A stretch of DNA of 64,000 nt from Struthio camelus. Its lineage: Eukaryota; Chordata; Aves; Struthioniformes; Struthionidae. The stretch is taken from contig NC_090942.1 of the NCBI RefSeq assembly GCF_040807025.1, forward strand, positions 132,747,247-132,811,246, written 5' to 3'. The translations under genes and the position numbers were made by a program. Each line of letters starts with the position of its first letter. The stretch's first letter is position 1. Below, piece by piece: positions 23,701 to 36,966 of this stretch. A model generated the notes under the pieces. It did no database searches, had not been told where the DNA came from, and saw only the letters and a program-made list of their open reading frames with translations.

Positions 23701-26700
23701 GCGTGAGTGTGAGGTCGGTCACGGCCTGAATCGGTGCGAAGGAGCCCTGTTCCTCTTCTCCAGGAAGAAGTGGTGGTTGCAGGGGCGTTGAGGCATCCCC
23801 GCATTTGCTTTGGGGTGTCCTTTGCAGCCGCACTGCCCGGGTTGCTCTACCCTTCCTCTCCCTCCTAACCCTAACCCTAACCCTAACCCGCAGCCTGACA
23901 CTGATCTCAGGTACGGCCCAAACCAGAGCACACGAGCCCTGTTTGTCTTGTGAATTAGGAAGTGGTGTTGGCAGGGGTGTTGAGGTAGCCCCATATTTCC
24001 TTTGGGGTGTCCTTTGCAGCCGCACTGCCCGGGTTGCTCTACCCTTCCTCTCCCTCCTAACCCTAACCCTAACCGTAAGCGTGAGTGTGAGGTCAGGCAC
24101 AGCCTGAATCGGTGCGAAGGAGCCCTGTTGATCTTCTGAATCAAGAAGAGGTGTTGGCAGGGGTGTTGAGGCATCCCCGCATTTGCTTTGGGGTGTCCTT
24201 TGCAGCCGCACTGCCCGGGTTGCTCTACCCTTCCTCTCCCTCCTAAGCCTAACCCTAACCCTAGCCGCGAGTGTGAGGTCAGGCACGGCCTTAATTGGTG
24301 CGAAGGAACCCTGTTTGTGTTCCCCAGGAAGAAGAGGTGCTTGCAGGGCTGTTGAGGCATCCCCGCATTTTCTTTGGGGTGTCCTTTGCAGCCGCACTGC
24401 CCGGGTTGCTCTACCCTTCCTCTCCCTCCTAACCCTAACCCTAACCCTAACCCTAAGCCTAACCCTAACCCTAAGCGTGAGTGTGAGGTCGGTCACGGCC
24501 TGAACCGGGGCACAGGAGCCCTGTTCCTCTTCTCCAGGAAGAAGTGGTGGTGGCAGGGGTGTTGAGGCATCCCCGCATTTGCTTTGGGGTGTCCATTGCA
24601 GCCGCACTGCCCGGGTTGCTCTACCCTTCCTCTCCCTCCTAATCCTAACCCTAACCCTAGCCGTGAGTGTGAGGTCAGGCGCGGCCTTACTTGGTGCGAA
24701 GGAGCCCTGTTTGTGTTCTCCAGGAAGAAGTGGTGGTGGCAGGAGTGTTGAGGCATCCCCGCATTTGCTTTGGGGTGTCCTTTGCAGCCGCACTGCCCGG
24801 GTTGCTCTACCTTTCATCTCCCTCCTAACCCTAACCCTAACCCTAACCCTAAGCGTAACCCTAAGCGTGAGTGTGAGGTCGGTCACGGCCTGAATCGGGG
24901 CGCACGAGCCCTGTTCATCTTCTGAATCAGGAAGAGGTGGTGGCAGGAGTTTGGAGGCATCCCCGCATTTGCTTTGGGGTGTCCTTTGCAGCCGCACTGC
25001 CCGTGTTGCTCTACCCTTCCTCTCCCTCCTAACCCTAACCCTAAACCTTAGCGTAACCCTAAGCGTGAGTGTGAGGTCAGGCACGGCCTGAATTGGGGCG
25101 GACGAGCCCTATTCATCTTCAGAAATACGAAGTGGTGCTGGCAGGAGTTTTGAGGCATCCCCGTATTTGCTTTGGGGTGTCCTTTGCAGCTGCATTGCCC
25201 GGGTTGCTCTACCCTTCCTCTCCCTCCTAAACCTAAGCCTAACCCTAAGCCTAACCCTAACCCAAAGCGTGAGTGTGAGGTCGGTCACGGCCTGAATCGG
25301 GGCGCACGAGCCCTGTTTGTGTTCTCCAGGAAGAAGTGGTGGTGGCAGGAGTTTTGAGGCATCCCCGCATTTGCTTTGGGGTGTCCTTTGCAGCCGCACT
25401 GCCCGGGTTGCTCTACCCTTCCTCTCCCTCCAAACCCTAACCCTAACCCTAACCCTAACCCTAAGCGTTATCCTAAGCGTGAGTGTGAGGTCGGTTACGG
25501 CCTGAATCGGTGCGAAGGAGCCCTGTTCCTCTTCTCCAGGAAAAAGTGGTGGTTGCATGGGTGTTGAGGCATCCCCGCATTTGCTTTGGGGTGTCCTTTG
25601 CAGCCGCACTGCCCAGGTTGCTCTACCCTTCCTCTCCCTCCTAACCCTAACCCTAACCCTAACCTTAACCCTAAGCGTGAGTGTGAGGTCAGGCAAGGCC
25701 TGAATCGGTGCGAAGGAGCCCTGTTTGTCTTCTCCAGGAAGAAGTGGTGGTTGCAGGGGTGTTGAGGCATCCCCGCATTTGCTTTGGGGTGTCCTTTGCA
25801 GCCGCACTGCCCGGGTTGCTCTACCCTTCCTCTCCCTCCTAACCCTAACCCTAACCCTAACCCGCAGCCTGACACTGATCTCAGGTACGGCCCAAACCAG
25901 AGCACACGAGCCCTGTTTGTCTTGTGAATTAGGAAGTGGTGGTGGCAGGGGTGTTGAGGTAGCCCCATATTTCCTTTGGGGTGTCCTTTGCAGCCGCCCT
26001 GCCCGGGTTGCTCTACCCTTCCTCTCCCTCCTAACCCTAACCCTAACCCTAACCCGCAGCCTGACACTGATCTCAGGTACGGCCCAAACCAGAGCACACG
26101 AGCCCTGTTTGTCTTGGGAATTAGGAAGTGGTGTTGGCAGGGGTGTTGAGGGATCCCCGCATTTGCTTTGGGGTGTCCTTTGCAGCCGCACTGCCCGGGT
26201 TGCTCTACCCTTCCTCTCCCTCCTAACCCTAACCCTAACTGTAAGCGTGAGTGTGAGGTCAGGCGCAGCCTTAATCGGGGCGCACGAGCCCTGTTCATCT
26301 TCTGAATCAAGAAGAGGTGGTGGCAGGGGTGTTGAGGCATCCCCGCATTTGCTTTGGGGTGTCCTTTGCAGCTGCACTGCCCGGGTTGCTCTACCCTTCC
26401 TCTCCCTCCTAAGCCTAACCCTAACCCTAGCCGTGAGTGTGAGGTCAGGCACGGCCTCAATTGGTGCGAAGGAGCCCTGTTTGTGTTCTCCAGGAAGAAG
26501 TGGTGCTGGGAGGAGTGTGGATGCATCCCCGCATTTGCTTTGGGGTGTCCTTTGCAGCCGCACTGCCCGGGTTGCTCTACCCTTCCTCTCCCTCATAACC
26601 CTAACCCTAACCCTAACCCTAACCCTAACCCTAACCCTAAGCGTGAGTGTGAGGTCAGGCACGGCCTGAATCGGGGCGCACGAGCCCTGCTCATCTTCTG

Positions 26701-29700
26701 AATCAAGAAGAGGTGGTGGCAGGAGTGTTGAGGCGTTCCCGCATTTGCTTTGGGGTGTCCTTTGCAGCCGCACTGCCCGGGTTGCTCTACCCTTCCTCTC
26801 CCTCCTAACCCTAACCCTAACCCTAAGCATGAGTGTGAGGTCAGGCACGGCCTGAATCGGTGCGAAGGAGCCCTGTTCATCTTTTGAATCAGGAAGAGGT
26901 GGTGGCAGGAGTGTGGAGGCGTTCCCGCATTTGCTTTGGGGTGTCCTTTGCAGCCGCACTGCCCGGGTTGCTCTACCCTTCCTCTCCCTCCTAAGCCTAA
27001 CCCTAACCCTAGCCGTGAGTGTGAGGTCAGGCACGGCCTTAATTGGTGCGAAGGAGCCCTGTTTGTGTTCTCCAGGAAGAAGAGGTGGTTGCAGGGGTGT
27101 TGAGGCATCCCCGCATTTGCTTTGGGGTGTCCTTTGCAGCCGCACTGCCCGGGTTGCTCTACCCTTCCTCTCCCTCCTAACCCTAACCCTAACCCTAAGC
27201 ATAATCCTAAGCGTGAGTGTGAGGTCAGGCACAGCCTGAATCGGGGCGCACGAGCCCTGCTCATCTTCTGAATCAAGAAGAGGTGGTGGCAGGGGTGTTG
27301 AGGCGTCCCCGCATTTGCTTTGGGGTGTCCTTTGCAGCCGCACTGCCCGGGTTGCTCTACCCTTCCTCTCCCTCCTAACCCTAACCCTAACCCTAGGCGT
27401 GAGTGTGAGGTCAGTCACGGCCTTAATTGGTGCGAAGGAGCCCTGTTTGTGTTCTCCAGGAAGAAGTGGTGCTGGCAGGAGTGTTGAGGCATCCCCGCAT
27501 TTGCTTTGGGGTGTCCTTTGCAGCCGCACTGCCCGGGTTGCTCTAACCTTCCTCTCCCTCCTAACCCTAACCCTAACCCTAACCCTAACCCTAAACCTAA
27601 CCCTAAGCATGAGTGTGAGGTCAGGCACGGCCTGAATCAGTGCGAAGGAGCCCTGTTCATCTTTTGAATCAGGAAGAGGTGGTGGCAGGAGTGTGGAGGC
27701 ATCCCCGCATTTGCTTTTGAGTGTCCTTTGCAGCCGCACTGCCCGGGTTGCTCGACCCTTCCTCTCCCTCCTAACCCTAACCCTAACCCTAGGCGTAACC
27801 CTAAGCATGAGTGTGAGGTCAGGCACGGCCTGAATTTGGGCGGACGAGCCCTATTCATCTTCTGAAATAGGAAGTGGTGCTGGGAGGAGTGTTGAGGCAT
27901 CCCCGCATTTGCTTTGGGGTGTCCTTTGCAGCCGCCCTGCCCGGGTTGCTCTACCCTTCCTCTCCCTCCTAACCCTAACCGTAACCGTAAGCGTGAGTGT
28001 GAGGTCAGGCACGGCCTGAATCGGGGCGCACGAGCCCTGTTCATCTTCTGAATCAAGAAGACGTGTTGGCAGGGGTGTTGAGGGATCCCCGCATTTGCTT
28101 TGGGGTGTCCTTTGCAGCCGCACTGCCCGGGTTGCTCTACCCTTCCTCTCCCTCCTAACCCTAACCCTAACCCTAACCCTAAGCGTAATCCTAAGCGTGA
28201 GTGTGAGGTCGGTCACGGCCTGAATCGGTGCGAAGGAGCCCTGTTCCTCTTCTCCAGGAAGAAGTTGTGGTATCAGGGGTGTTGAGGCATCCCCGCATTT
28301 GCTTTGGGGTGTCCTTTGCAGCCGCACTGCCCGGGTTGCTCGACCCTTCCTCTCCCTCCTAACCCTAACCCTAAGCCTAAACCTCACCCTAACTCTAGCC
28401 GTGAGTGTGAGGTCAGGAACGGCCTGAATCGGTGCGAAGGAGCCCTGTTCCTGTTCTCCAGGAAGAAGCGGTGCTTGCAGGGGTGTTGAGGCATCCCCGC
28501 ATTTGCTTTGGGGTGTCCTTTGCAGCCGCACTGCCCGGGTTGCTCTACCTTTCATCTCCCTCCTAACCCTAACCCTAACCCTAACCCTAACCCTAACCCT
28601 AAGCATGAGTGTGAGGTCAGGCACGGCCTGAATCGGGGCGCACGAGCCCTGTTCATCTTCTGAATCAAGAAGAGGTGGTGGCAGGAGTGTGGAGGCATCC
28701 CCGCATTTGCTTTGGGGTGTCCTTTGCAGCCGCACTGCCCGGGTTGCTCTACCCTTCCTCTCCCTCCTAACCCTAACCCTAACCCTAAGCGTAACCCTAA
28801 GCGTGAGTGTGAGGTCAGGCACGGCCTGAATTGGGGCGGACAAGCCCTATTCATCTTCAGAAATAGGAAGTGGTGCTGGGAGGAGTGTTGAGGCATCCCC
28901 GCATTTGGTTTGCGGTGTCCTTTGCAGCCGCACTACCCGGGTTGCTCTACCCTTCCTCTCCCTCCTAACCCTAACCCTAAGCCTAACCCTAAGCCTAACC
29001 CTAACCCAAAGCGTGAGTGTGAGGTCGGTCACGGCCTGAATCGGGGCGCACGAGCCCTGTTTGTGTTCTCCAGGAAGAAGAGGTGGTGGCAGGAGTGTTG
29101 AGGCATCCCCGCATTTGCTTTGGGGTGTCCTTTGCAGCCGCACAGCCTGGTTTGCTCTACCCTTCCTCTCCCTCCTAACCCTAACCCTAACCGTAAGCGT
29201 GAGTGTGAGGTCAGGCACGGCCTGAATCGGGGCGCACGAGCCCTGTTCATCTTCTGAATCAAGAAGAGGTGGTGGCAGGGGTGTTGAGGCATCCCCGCAT
29301 TTGCTTTGGGGTGTCCTTTGCAGCTGCACTGCCCGGGTTGCTCTACCCTTCCTCTCCCTCCTTACCCTAACCCTAACCCTAACCCTAAGCGTAATCCTAA
29401 GCGTGAGTGTGAGGTCGGTCACGGCCTGAATCGGTGCGAAGGAGCCCTGTTCCTCTTCTCCAGGAAGAAGTGGTGGTTGCAGGGGTGTTGAGGCATCCCC
29501 GCATTTGCTTTGGGGTGTCCTTTGCAGCCGCACTGCCCGGGTTGCTCTACCCTTCCTCTCCCTCCTAACCCTAACCCTAACCCTAAGCATAATCCTAAGC
29601 GTGAGTGTGAGGTCAGGCACAGCCTGAATCGGGGCGCACGAGCCCTGCTCATCTTCTGAATCAAGAAGAGGTGGTGGCAGGGGTGTTGAGGCGTCCCCGC

Positions 29701-30194
29701 ATTTGCTTTGGGGTGTCCTTTGCAGCCGCACTGCCCGGGTTGCTCTACCCTTCCTCTCCCTTCTAACCCTAACCCTAACCCTAAGCGTAACCCTAAGCGT
29801 GAGTGTGAGGTCAGGCACGGCCTGAATTGGGGCGGACGAGCCCTGTTCATCTTCTGAACCAAGAAGAGGTGGTATCAGGGGTGTTGAGGCGTCCCCGCCT
29901 TTTCTTTGGGGTGTCCTTTGCAGCCGCACTGCCCGGGTTGCTCTACCCTTCCTCTCCCTCCTAACCCTAACCCTAACCCTAACCCTAACCCTAACCCTAA
30001 CCCTAACCCTAACCCTAACCCTAACCCTAAGCATGAGTGTGAGGTCAGGCACGGCCTGAATCGGGGCGCACGAGCCCTGTTTATCTTCTGAATCAAGAAG
30101 AGGTGGTGGCAGGAGTGTGGAGGCATCCCCGCATTTGCTTTGGGGTGTCCTTTGCAGCCGCACTGCCCGGGTTGCTCTACCCTTCCTCTCCCTC
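23701..30194. repeat. Less ordered stretch of the satellite array
   Basis: Monomers are intact but more diverged, and no clean higher-order period is visible by eye. It holds several CCTGACACTGATCTCAGG-subtype monomers (near 23,893, 25,867 and 26,058) and the ATTCATCTTCAGAAATA subtype (near 25,110 and 28,850). The latter carries the stop that ends the very long minus-strand open frame. Base-level decay such as CTAAACCTTAGCG near 25,042 is more frequent than in the left blocks. Confidence 0.8.
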
Positions 30195-33100
30195 CTATCC
30201 CTAACCCTAACCCTAAGCATGAGTGTGAGGTCAGGCACGGCCTGAATCGGTGCGAAGGAGCCCTGTTCATCTTTTGAATCAGGAAGACGTGGTGGCAGGG
30301 GTGTTGAGGCATCCCCACATTTGCTTTGGGGTGTCCTTTGCAGCCGCACTGCCCGGGTTGCTCTACCCTTCCTCTCCCTCCTAACCCTAACCCTAAGCCT
30401 AAACCTAACCCTAACTCTAGCCGTGAGTGTGAGGTCAGGCACGGCCTGAATCGATGCGAAGGAGCCCTGTTTGTGTTCTCCAGGAAGAAGTGGTGGTATC
30501 AGGGGTGTTGAGGCATCCCCGCATTTGCTTTGGGGTGTCCTTTGCAGCCGCACTGCCCGGGTTGCTCTACCCTTCCTCTCCCTCCTAACCCTAACCCTAA
30601 CCCTAAGCGTAACCCTAAGCGTGAGTGCGAGGTCAGGCACAACCTGAATCGGGGCGCACGAGCCCTGTTCATCTTCTGAATCAAGAAGAGGTGGTGGCAG
30701 GGGTGTTGAGGCATCCCCGCATTTGCTTTGGGGTGTCCTTTGCAGCCGCACTGCCCGGGTTGTTCTACCCTTCCACTCCCTTCTAACGCTAACCCTAACC
30801 CTAGCCGTGAGTGTGAGGTCAGGCACGGCCTTAATCGGTGCGAAGGAGCCCTGTTTGTGTTCTCCAGGAAGAAGAGGTGGTTGCAGGGGTGTTGAGGCAT
30901 CCCCGCATTTGCTTTGGGGTGTCCTTTGAAGCCGCACTGCCCGGGTTGCTCTACCCTTCCTCTCCCTCCTAACCCTAACCCTAACCCTAAGCGTAACCCT
31001 AAGCGTGGGTGTGAAGTCAGGCACGGCCTGAATCGGGGCGTACGAGCCCTGTTCATCTTCTGAATCAAGAAGAGGTGGTGGCAGGAGTGTGGAGGCATCC
31101 CCGCATTTGTTTTGGGCTGTCCTTTGGAGCCGCACTGCCCGGGTTGCTCTACCCTTCCTCTCCCTCCTAACCCTAACCCTAACCCTAAGCGTAACCCTAA
31201 GCGTGAGTGTGAGGTCAGGCACGGCCTGAATCGGGGCGGACGAGCCCTATTCATCTTCAGAAATAGGAAGTCGTGCTGGGAGGAGTGTTGAGGCATCCCC
31301 GCATTTCCTTTGGGGTGTCCTTTGCAGCTGCATTGCCCGGGTTGCTCTACCCTTCCTCTCCCTCCTAACCCTAACCCTAACCCTAACCCGAAGCCTGACA
31401 CTGATCTCAGGTACGGCCCAAACCAGAGCACACGAGCCCTGTTCATCTTCTGAATCAAGAAGAGGTGTTGGCAGGGGTGTTGAGGGATCCCCGCATTTGC
31501 TTTGGGGTGTCCTTTGCAGCCGCACTGCCCGGGTTGCTGTACCCTTCCTCTCCCTCCTTTCCCTAACCCTAACCCTAACCCTAACCGTAATCCTAAGCGT
31601 GAGTGTGAGGTCGGTCACGGCCTGAATCGGTGCGAAGGAGCCCTGTTCCTCTTCTCCAGGAAGAAGTTGTGGTATCAGGGGTGTTGAGGCATCCCCGCAT
31701 TTGCTTTGGGGTGTCCTTTGCAGCCGCACTGCCCGGGTTGCTCTACCCTTCCTCTCCCTCCTAACCCTACCCTAAGCCTAAACCTCACCCTAACTCTAGC
31801 CGTGAGTGTGAGGTCAGGAACGGCCTGAATCGGTGCGAAGGAGCCCTGTTTGTGTTCTCCAGGAAGAAGAGGTGGTTGCAGGGGTGTTGAGGCATCCCCG
31901 CATTTGCTTTGGGGTGTCCTTTGCAGCCGCACTGCCCGGGTTGCTCTACCTTTCATCTCCCTCCTAACCCTAACCCTAACCCTAACCCTAACCCTAACCC
32001 TAACCCTAAGCATGAGTGTGAGGTCAGGCACGGCCTGAATCGGGGCGCACGAGCCCTGTTCATCTTCTGAATCAAGAAGAGGTGGTGGCAGGAGTGTGGA
32101 GGCATCCGCGCATTTGCTTTGGGGTGTGCTTTGGAGCCGCACTGCCCGGGTTGCTCTACCCTTCCTCTCCCTCCTAACCCTAACCCTAACCCTAAGCGTA
32201 ACCCTAAGCGTGAGTGTGAGGTCAGGCACGGCCTGAATTGGGGCGGACAAGCCCTATTCATCTTCAGAAATAGGAAGTGGTGCTGGGAGGAGTGTTGAGG
32301 CATCCCCGCATTTGGTTTGCGGTGTCCTTTGCAGCCGCACTACCCGGGTTGCTCTACCCTTCCTCTCCCTCCTAACCCTAACCCTAAGCCTAACCCTAAG
32401 CCTAACCCTAACCCAAAGCGTGAGTGTGAGGTTGGTCACGGCCTGAATCGGGGCGCACGAGCCCTGTTTGTGTTCTCCAGGAAGAAGAGGTGGTGGCAGG
32501 AGTGTTGAGGCATCCCCGCATTTGCTTTGGGGTGTCCTTTGCAGCCGCACTGCCTGGTTTGCTCTACCCTTCCTCTCCCTCCTAACCCTAACCCTAACCG
32601 TAAGCGTGAGTGTGAGGTCAGGCACGGCCTGAATCGGGGCGCACGAGCCCTGTTCATCTTCTGAATCAAGAAGAGGTGGTGGCAGGGGTGTTGAGGCATC
32701 CCCGCATTTGCTTTGGGGTGTCCTTTGCAGCTGCACTGCCCGGGTTGCTCTACCCTTCCTCTCCCTCCTTACCCTAACCCTAACCCTAACCCTAAGCGTA
32801 ATCCTAAGCGTGAGTGTGAGGTCGGTCACGGCCTGAATCGGTGCGAAGGAGCCCTGTTCCTCTTCTCCAGGAAGAAGTGGTGGTTGCAGGGGTGTTGAGG
32901 CATCCCCGCATTTGCTTTGGGGTGTCCTTTGCAGCCGCACTGCCCGGGTTGCTCTACCCTTCCTCTCCCTCCTAACCCTAACCCTAACCCTAACCCTAAC
33001 TGTAAGCGTGAGTATGAGGTCAGGCACAGCCTGAATCGGGGCGCACGAGCCCTGTTCATCTTCTGAATCAAGAAGAGGTGGTGGCAGGGGTGTTGAGGCG

Positions 33101-36100
33101 TCCCCGCATTTGCTTTGGGGTGTCCTTTGCAGCCGCACTGCCCGGGTTGCTCTACCCTTCCTCTCCCTTCTAACCCTAACCCTAACCCTAAGCGTAACCC
33201 TAAGCGTGAGTGTGAGGTCAGGCACGGCCTGAATTGGGGCGGACGAGCCCTGTTCATCTTCTGAACCAAGAAGAGGTGGTATCAGGGGTGTTGAGGCGTC
33301 CCCGCATTTGCTTTGGGGTGTCCTTTGCAGCCGCACTGCCCGGGTTGCTCTACCCTTCCTCTCCCTCCTAACCCTAACCCTAACCCTAACCCTAACCCTA
33401 ACCCTAACCCTAACCCTAACCCTCACCCTAAGCATGAGTGTGAGGTCAGGCACGGCCTGAATCGGGGCGCACGAGCCCTGTTTATCTTCTGAATCAAGAA
33501 GAGGTGGTGGCAGGGGTGTTGAGGCATCCCCGCATTTGCTTTGGGGTGTCCTTTGCAGCCGCACTGCCCGGGTTGCTCTACCCTTCCTCTCCCTCCTAAC
33601 CCTAACCCTAACCCTAACCCGCAGCCTGACACTGATCTCAGGTACTGCCCAAACCAGAGCACACGAGCCCTGTTTGTCTTGTGAATTAGGAAGTGGTGGT
33701 GGCAGGGGTGTTGAGGTAGCCCCATATTTCCTTTGGGGTGTCCTTTGCAGCCGCACTGCCCGGGTTGCTCTACCCTTCCTCTCCCTCCTAACCCTAACCC
33801 TAACCGTAAGCGTGAGTGTGAGGTCAGGCACAGCCTGAATCGGGGCGCACGAGCCCTGTTCATCTTCTGAATCAAGAAGAGGTGGTGGCAGGAGTGTGGA
33901 GGCATCCCCGCATTTGTTTTGGGCTGTCCTTTGGAGCCGCACTGCCCGGGTTGCTCTACCCTTCCTCTCCCTCCTAACCCTAACCCTAACCCTAAGCGTA
34001 ACCCTAAGCGTGGGTGTGAAGTCAGGCACGGCCTGAATCGGGGCGTACGAGCCCTGTTCATCTTCTGAATCAAGAAGAGGTGGTGGCAGGAGTGTTGAGG
34101 CATCCGCGCATTTGCTTTGGGGTGTGCTTTGGAGCCGCACTGCCCGGGTTGCTCTACCCTTCCTCTCCCTCCTAACCCTAACCCTAACCCTAAGCGTAAC
34201 CCTAAGCGTGAGTGTGAGGTCAGGCACGGCCTGAATCGGGGCGGACGAGCCCTATTCATCTTCAGAAATAGGAAGTCGTGCTGGGAGGAGTGTTGAGGCA
34301 TCCCTGCATTTTCTTTGGGGTGTCCTTTGCAGCTGCATTGCCCGGGTTGCTCTACCCTTCCTCTCCCTCCTAACCCTAACCCTAACCCTAACCCGAAGCC
34401 TGCAACTGATCTCAGGTACGGCCCAAACCAGAGCACACGAGCCCTGTTCATCTTCTGAATCAAGAAGAGGTGTTGGCAGGGGTGTTGAGGGATCCCCGCA
34501 TTTGCTTTGGGGTGTCCTTTGCAGCCGCACTGCCCGGGTTGCTCTACCCTTCCTCTCCCTCCTAACCCTAACCCTAACCCTAACCCTAACCGTAATCCTA
34601 AGCGTGAGTGTGAGGTCGGTCACGGCCTGAATCGGTGCGAAGGAGCCCTGTTCCTCTTCTCCAGGAAGAAGTTGTGGTATCAGGGGTGTTGAGGCATCCC
34701 CGCATTTGCTTTGGGGTGTCCTTTGCAGCCGCACTGCCCGGGTTGCTCTACCCTTCCTCTCCCTCCTAACCCTACCCTAAGCCTAAACCTCACCCTAACT
34801 CTAGCCGTGAGTGTGAGGTCAGGAACGGCCTGAATCGGTGCGAAGGAGCCCTGTTCCTGTTCTCCAGGAAGAAGCGGTGCTTGCAGGGGTGTTGAGGCAT
34901 CCCCGCATTTGCTTTGGGGTGTCCTTTGCAGCCGCACTGCCCGGGTTGCTCTACCTTTCATCTCCCTCCTAACCCTAACCCTAACCCTAACCCTAACCCT
35001 AACCCTAAGCATGAGTGTGAGGTCAGGCACGGCCTGAATCGGGGCGCACGAGCCCTGTTCATCTTCTGAATCAAGAAGAGGTGGTGGCAGGAGTGTGGAG
35101 GCATCCCCGCATTTGCTTTGGGGTGTCCTTTGCAGCCGCACTGCCCGGGTTGCTCTACCCTTCCTCTCCCTCCTAACCCTAACCCTAACCCTAAGCGTAA
35201 CCCTAAGCGTGAGTGTGAGGTCAGGCACGGCCTGAATTGGGGCGGACAATCCCTATTCATCTTCAGAAATAGGAAGTGGTGCTGGCAGGAGTGTTGAGGC
35301 ATCCCCGCATTTGGTTTGCGGTGTCCTTTGCAGCCGCACTACCCGGGTTGCTCTACCCTTCCTCTCCCTCCTAACCCTAACCCTAAGCCTAACCCTAAGC
35401 CTAACCCTAACCCAAAGCATGAGTGTGAGGTCGGTCACGGCCTGAATCGGGGCGCACGAGCCCTGTTTGTGTTCTCCAGGAAGAAGAGGTGGTGGCAGGA
35501 GTGTTGAGGCATCCCCGCATTTGCTTTGGGGTGTCCTTTGCAGCCGCACTGCCTGGTTTGCTCTACCCTTCCTCTCCCTCCTAACCCTAACCCTAACCGT
35601 AAGCGTGAGTGTGAGGTCAGGCACGGCCTGAATCGGGGCGCACGAGCCCTGTTCATCTTCTGAATCAAGAAGAGGTGGTGGCAGGGGTGTTGAGGCATCC
35701 CCGCATTTGCTTTGGGGTGTCCTTTGCAGCTGCACTGCCCGGGTTGCTCTACCCTTCCTCTCCCTCCTTACCCTAACCCTAACCCTAACCCTAAGCGTAA
35801 TCCTAAGCGTGAGTGTGAGGTCGGTAACGGCCTGAATCGGTGCGAAGGAGCCCTGTTCCTCTTCTCCAGGAAGAAGTGGTGGTTGCAGGGGTGTTGAGGC
35901 ATCCCCGCATTTGCTTTGGGGTGTCCTTTGCAGCCGCACTGCCCGGGTTGCTCTACCCTTCCTCTCCCTCCTAACCCTAACCCTAACCCTAACCCTAACT
36001 GTAAGCGTGAGTATGAGGTCAGGCGCAGCCTGAATCGGGGCACACGAGCCCTGTTCATCTTCTGAATCAAGAAGAGGTGGTGGCAGGAGTGTTGAGGCGT

Positions 36101-36966
36101 CCCCGCATTTCCTTTGGGGTGTCCTTTGCAGCCGCACTGCCCGGGTTGCTCTACCCTTCCTCTCCCTTCTAACCCTAACCCTAACCCTAAGCGTAACCCT
36201 AAGCGTGAGTGTGAGGTCAGGCACGGCCTGAATTGGGGCGGACGAGCCCTGTTCATCTTCTGAACCAAGAAGAGGTGGTATCAGGGGTGTTGAGGCGTCC
36301 CCGCATTTGCTTTGGGGTGTCCTTTGCAGCCGCACTGCCCGGGTTGCTCTACCCTTCCTCTCCCTCCTAACCCTAACCCTAACCCTAACCCTAACCCTAA
36401 CCCTAACCCTAACCCTAACCCTAACCCTAAGCATGAGTGTGAGGTCAGGCACGGCCTGAATCGGGGCGCACGAGCCCTGTTTATCTTCTGAATCAAGAAG
36501 AGGTGGTGGCAGGAGTGTGGAGGCATCCCCGCATTTGCTTTGGGGTGTCCTTTGCAGCCGCACTGCCCGGGTTGCTCTACCCTTCCTCTCCCTCCTAACC
36601 CTAACCCTAACCCGCAGCCTGACACTGATCTCAGGTACGGCCCAAACCAGAGCACACGAGCCCTGTTTGTCTTGTGAATTAGGAAGTGGTGGTAGCAGGG
36701 GTGTTGAGGTAGCCCCATATTTCCTTTGGGGTGTCCTTTGCAGCCGCACTGCCCGGGTTGCTCTACCCTTCCTCTCCCTCCTAACCCTAACCCTAACCGT
36801 AAGCGTGAGTGTGAGGTCAGGCACAGCCTGAATCGGGGCGCACGAGTCCTGTTCATCTTCTGAATCAAGAAGAGGTGTTGGCAGGGGTGTTGAGGCATCC
36901 CCGCATTTGCTTTGGGGTGTCCTTTGCAGCCGCACTGCCCGGGTTGCTCTACCCTTCCTCTCCCTC
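30195..36966. repeat. 6,772-bp tandem duplication, copy 1
   Basis: Landmarks recur exactly 6,772 bp downstream: 30,326/37,098, 31,502/38,274, 32,317/39,089 and 35,316/42,088. Each copy holds two identical one-base deletions in the hexamer run (CCCTACCCTAAGCC near 31,766 and 34,770). This explains why 6,772 is two short of a multiple of six. Inside the copy there is a further ~3.0-kb repetition (31,502 to 34,507 and 32,317 to 35,316). The left breakpoint falls within a monomer near a CTATCCC variant that also begins copy 2. Confidence 0.88.

Noticed and set aside
1628..25084. Annotating the 7,818-codon minus-strand frame as a giant protein gene
   Set aside because: It consists wholly of satellite monomers, other frames are also partly open, its ends coincide with one monomer subtype, and spacer differences alter amino acids freely. 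Reported as a finding, not as a CDS.
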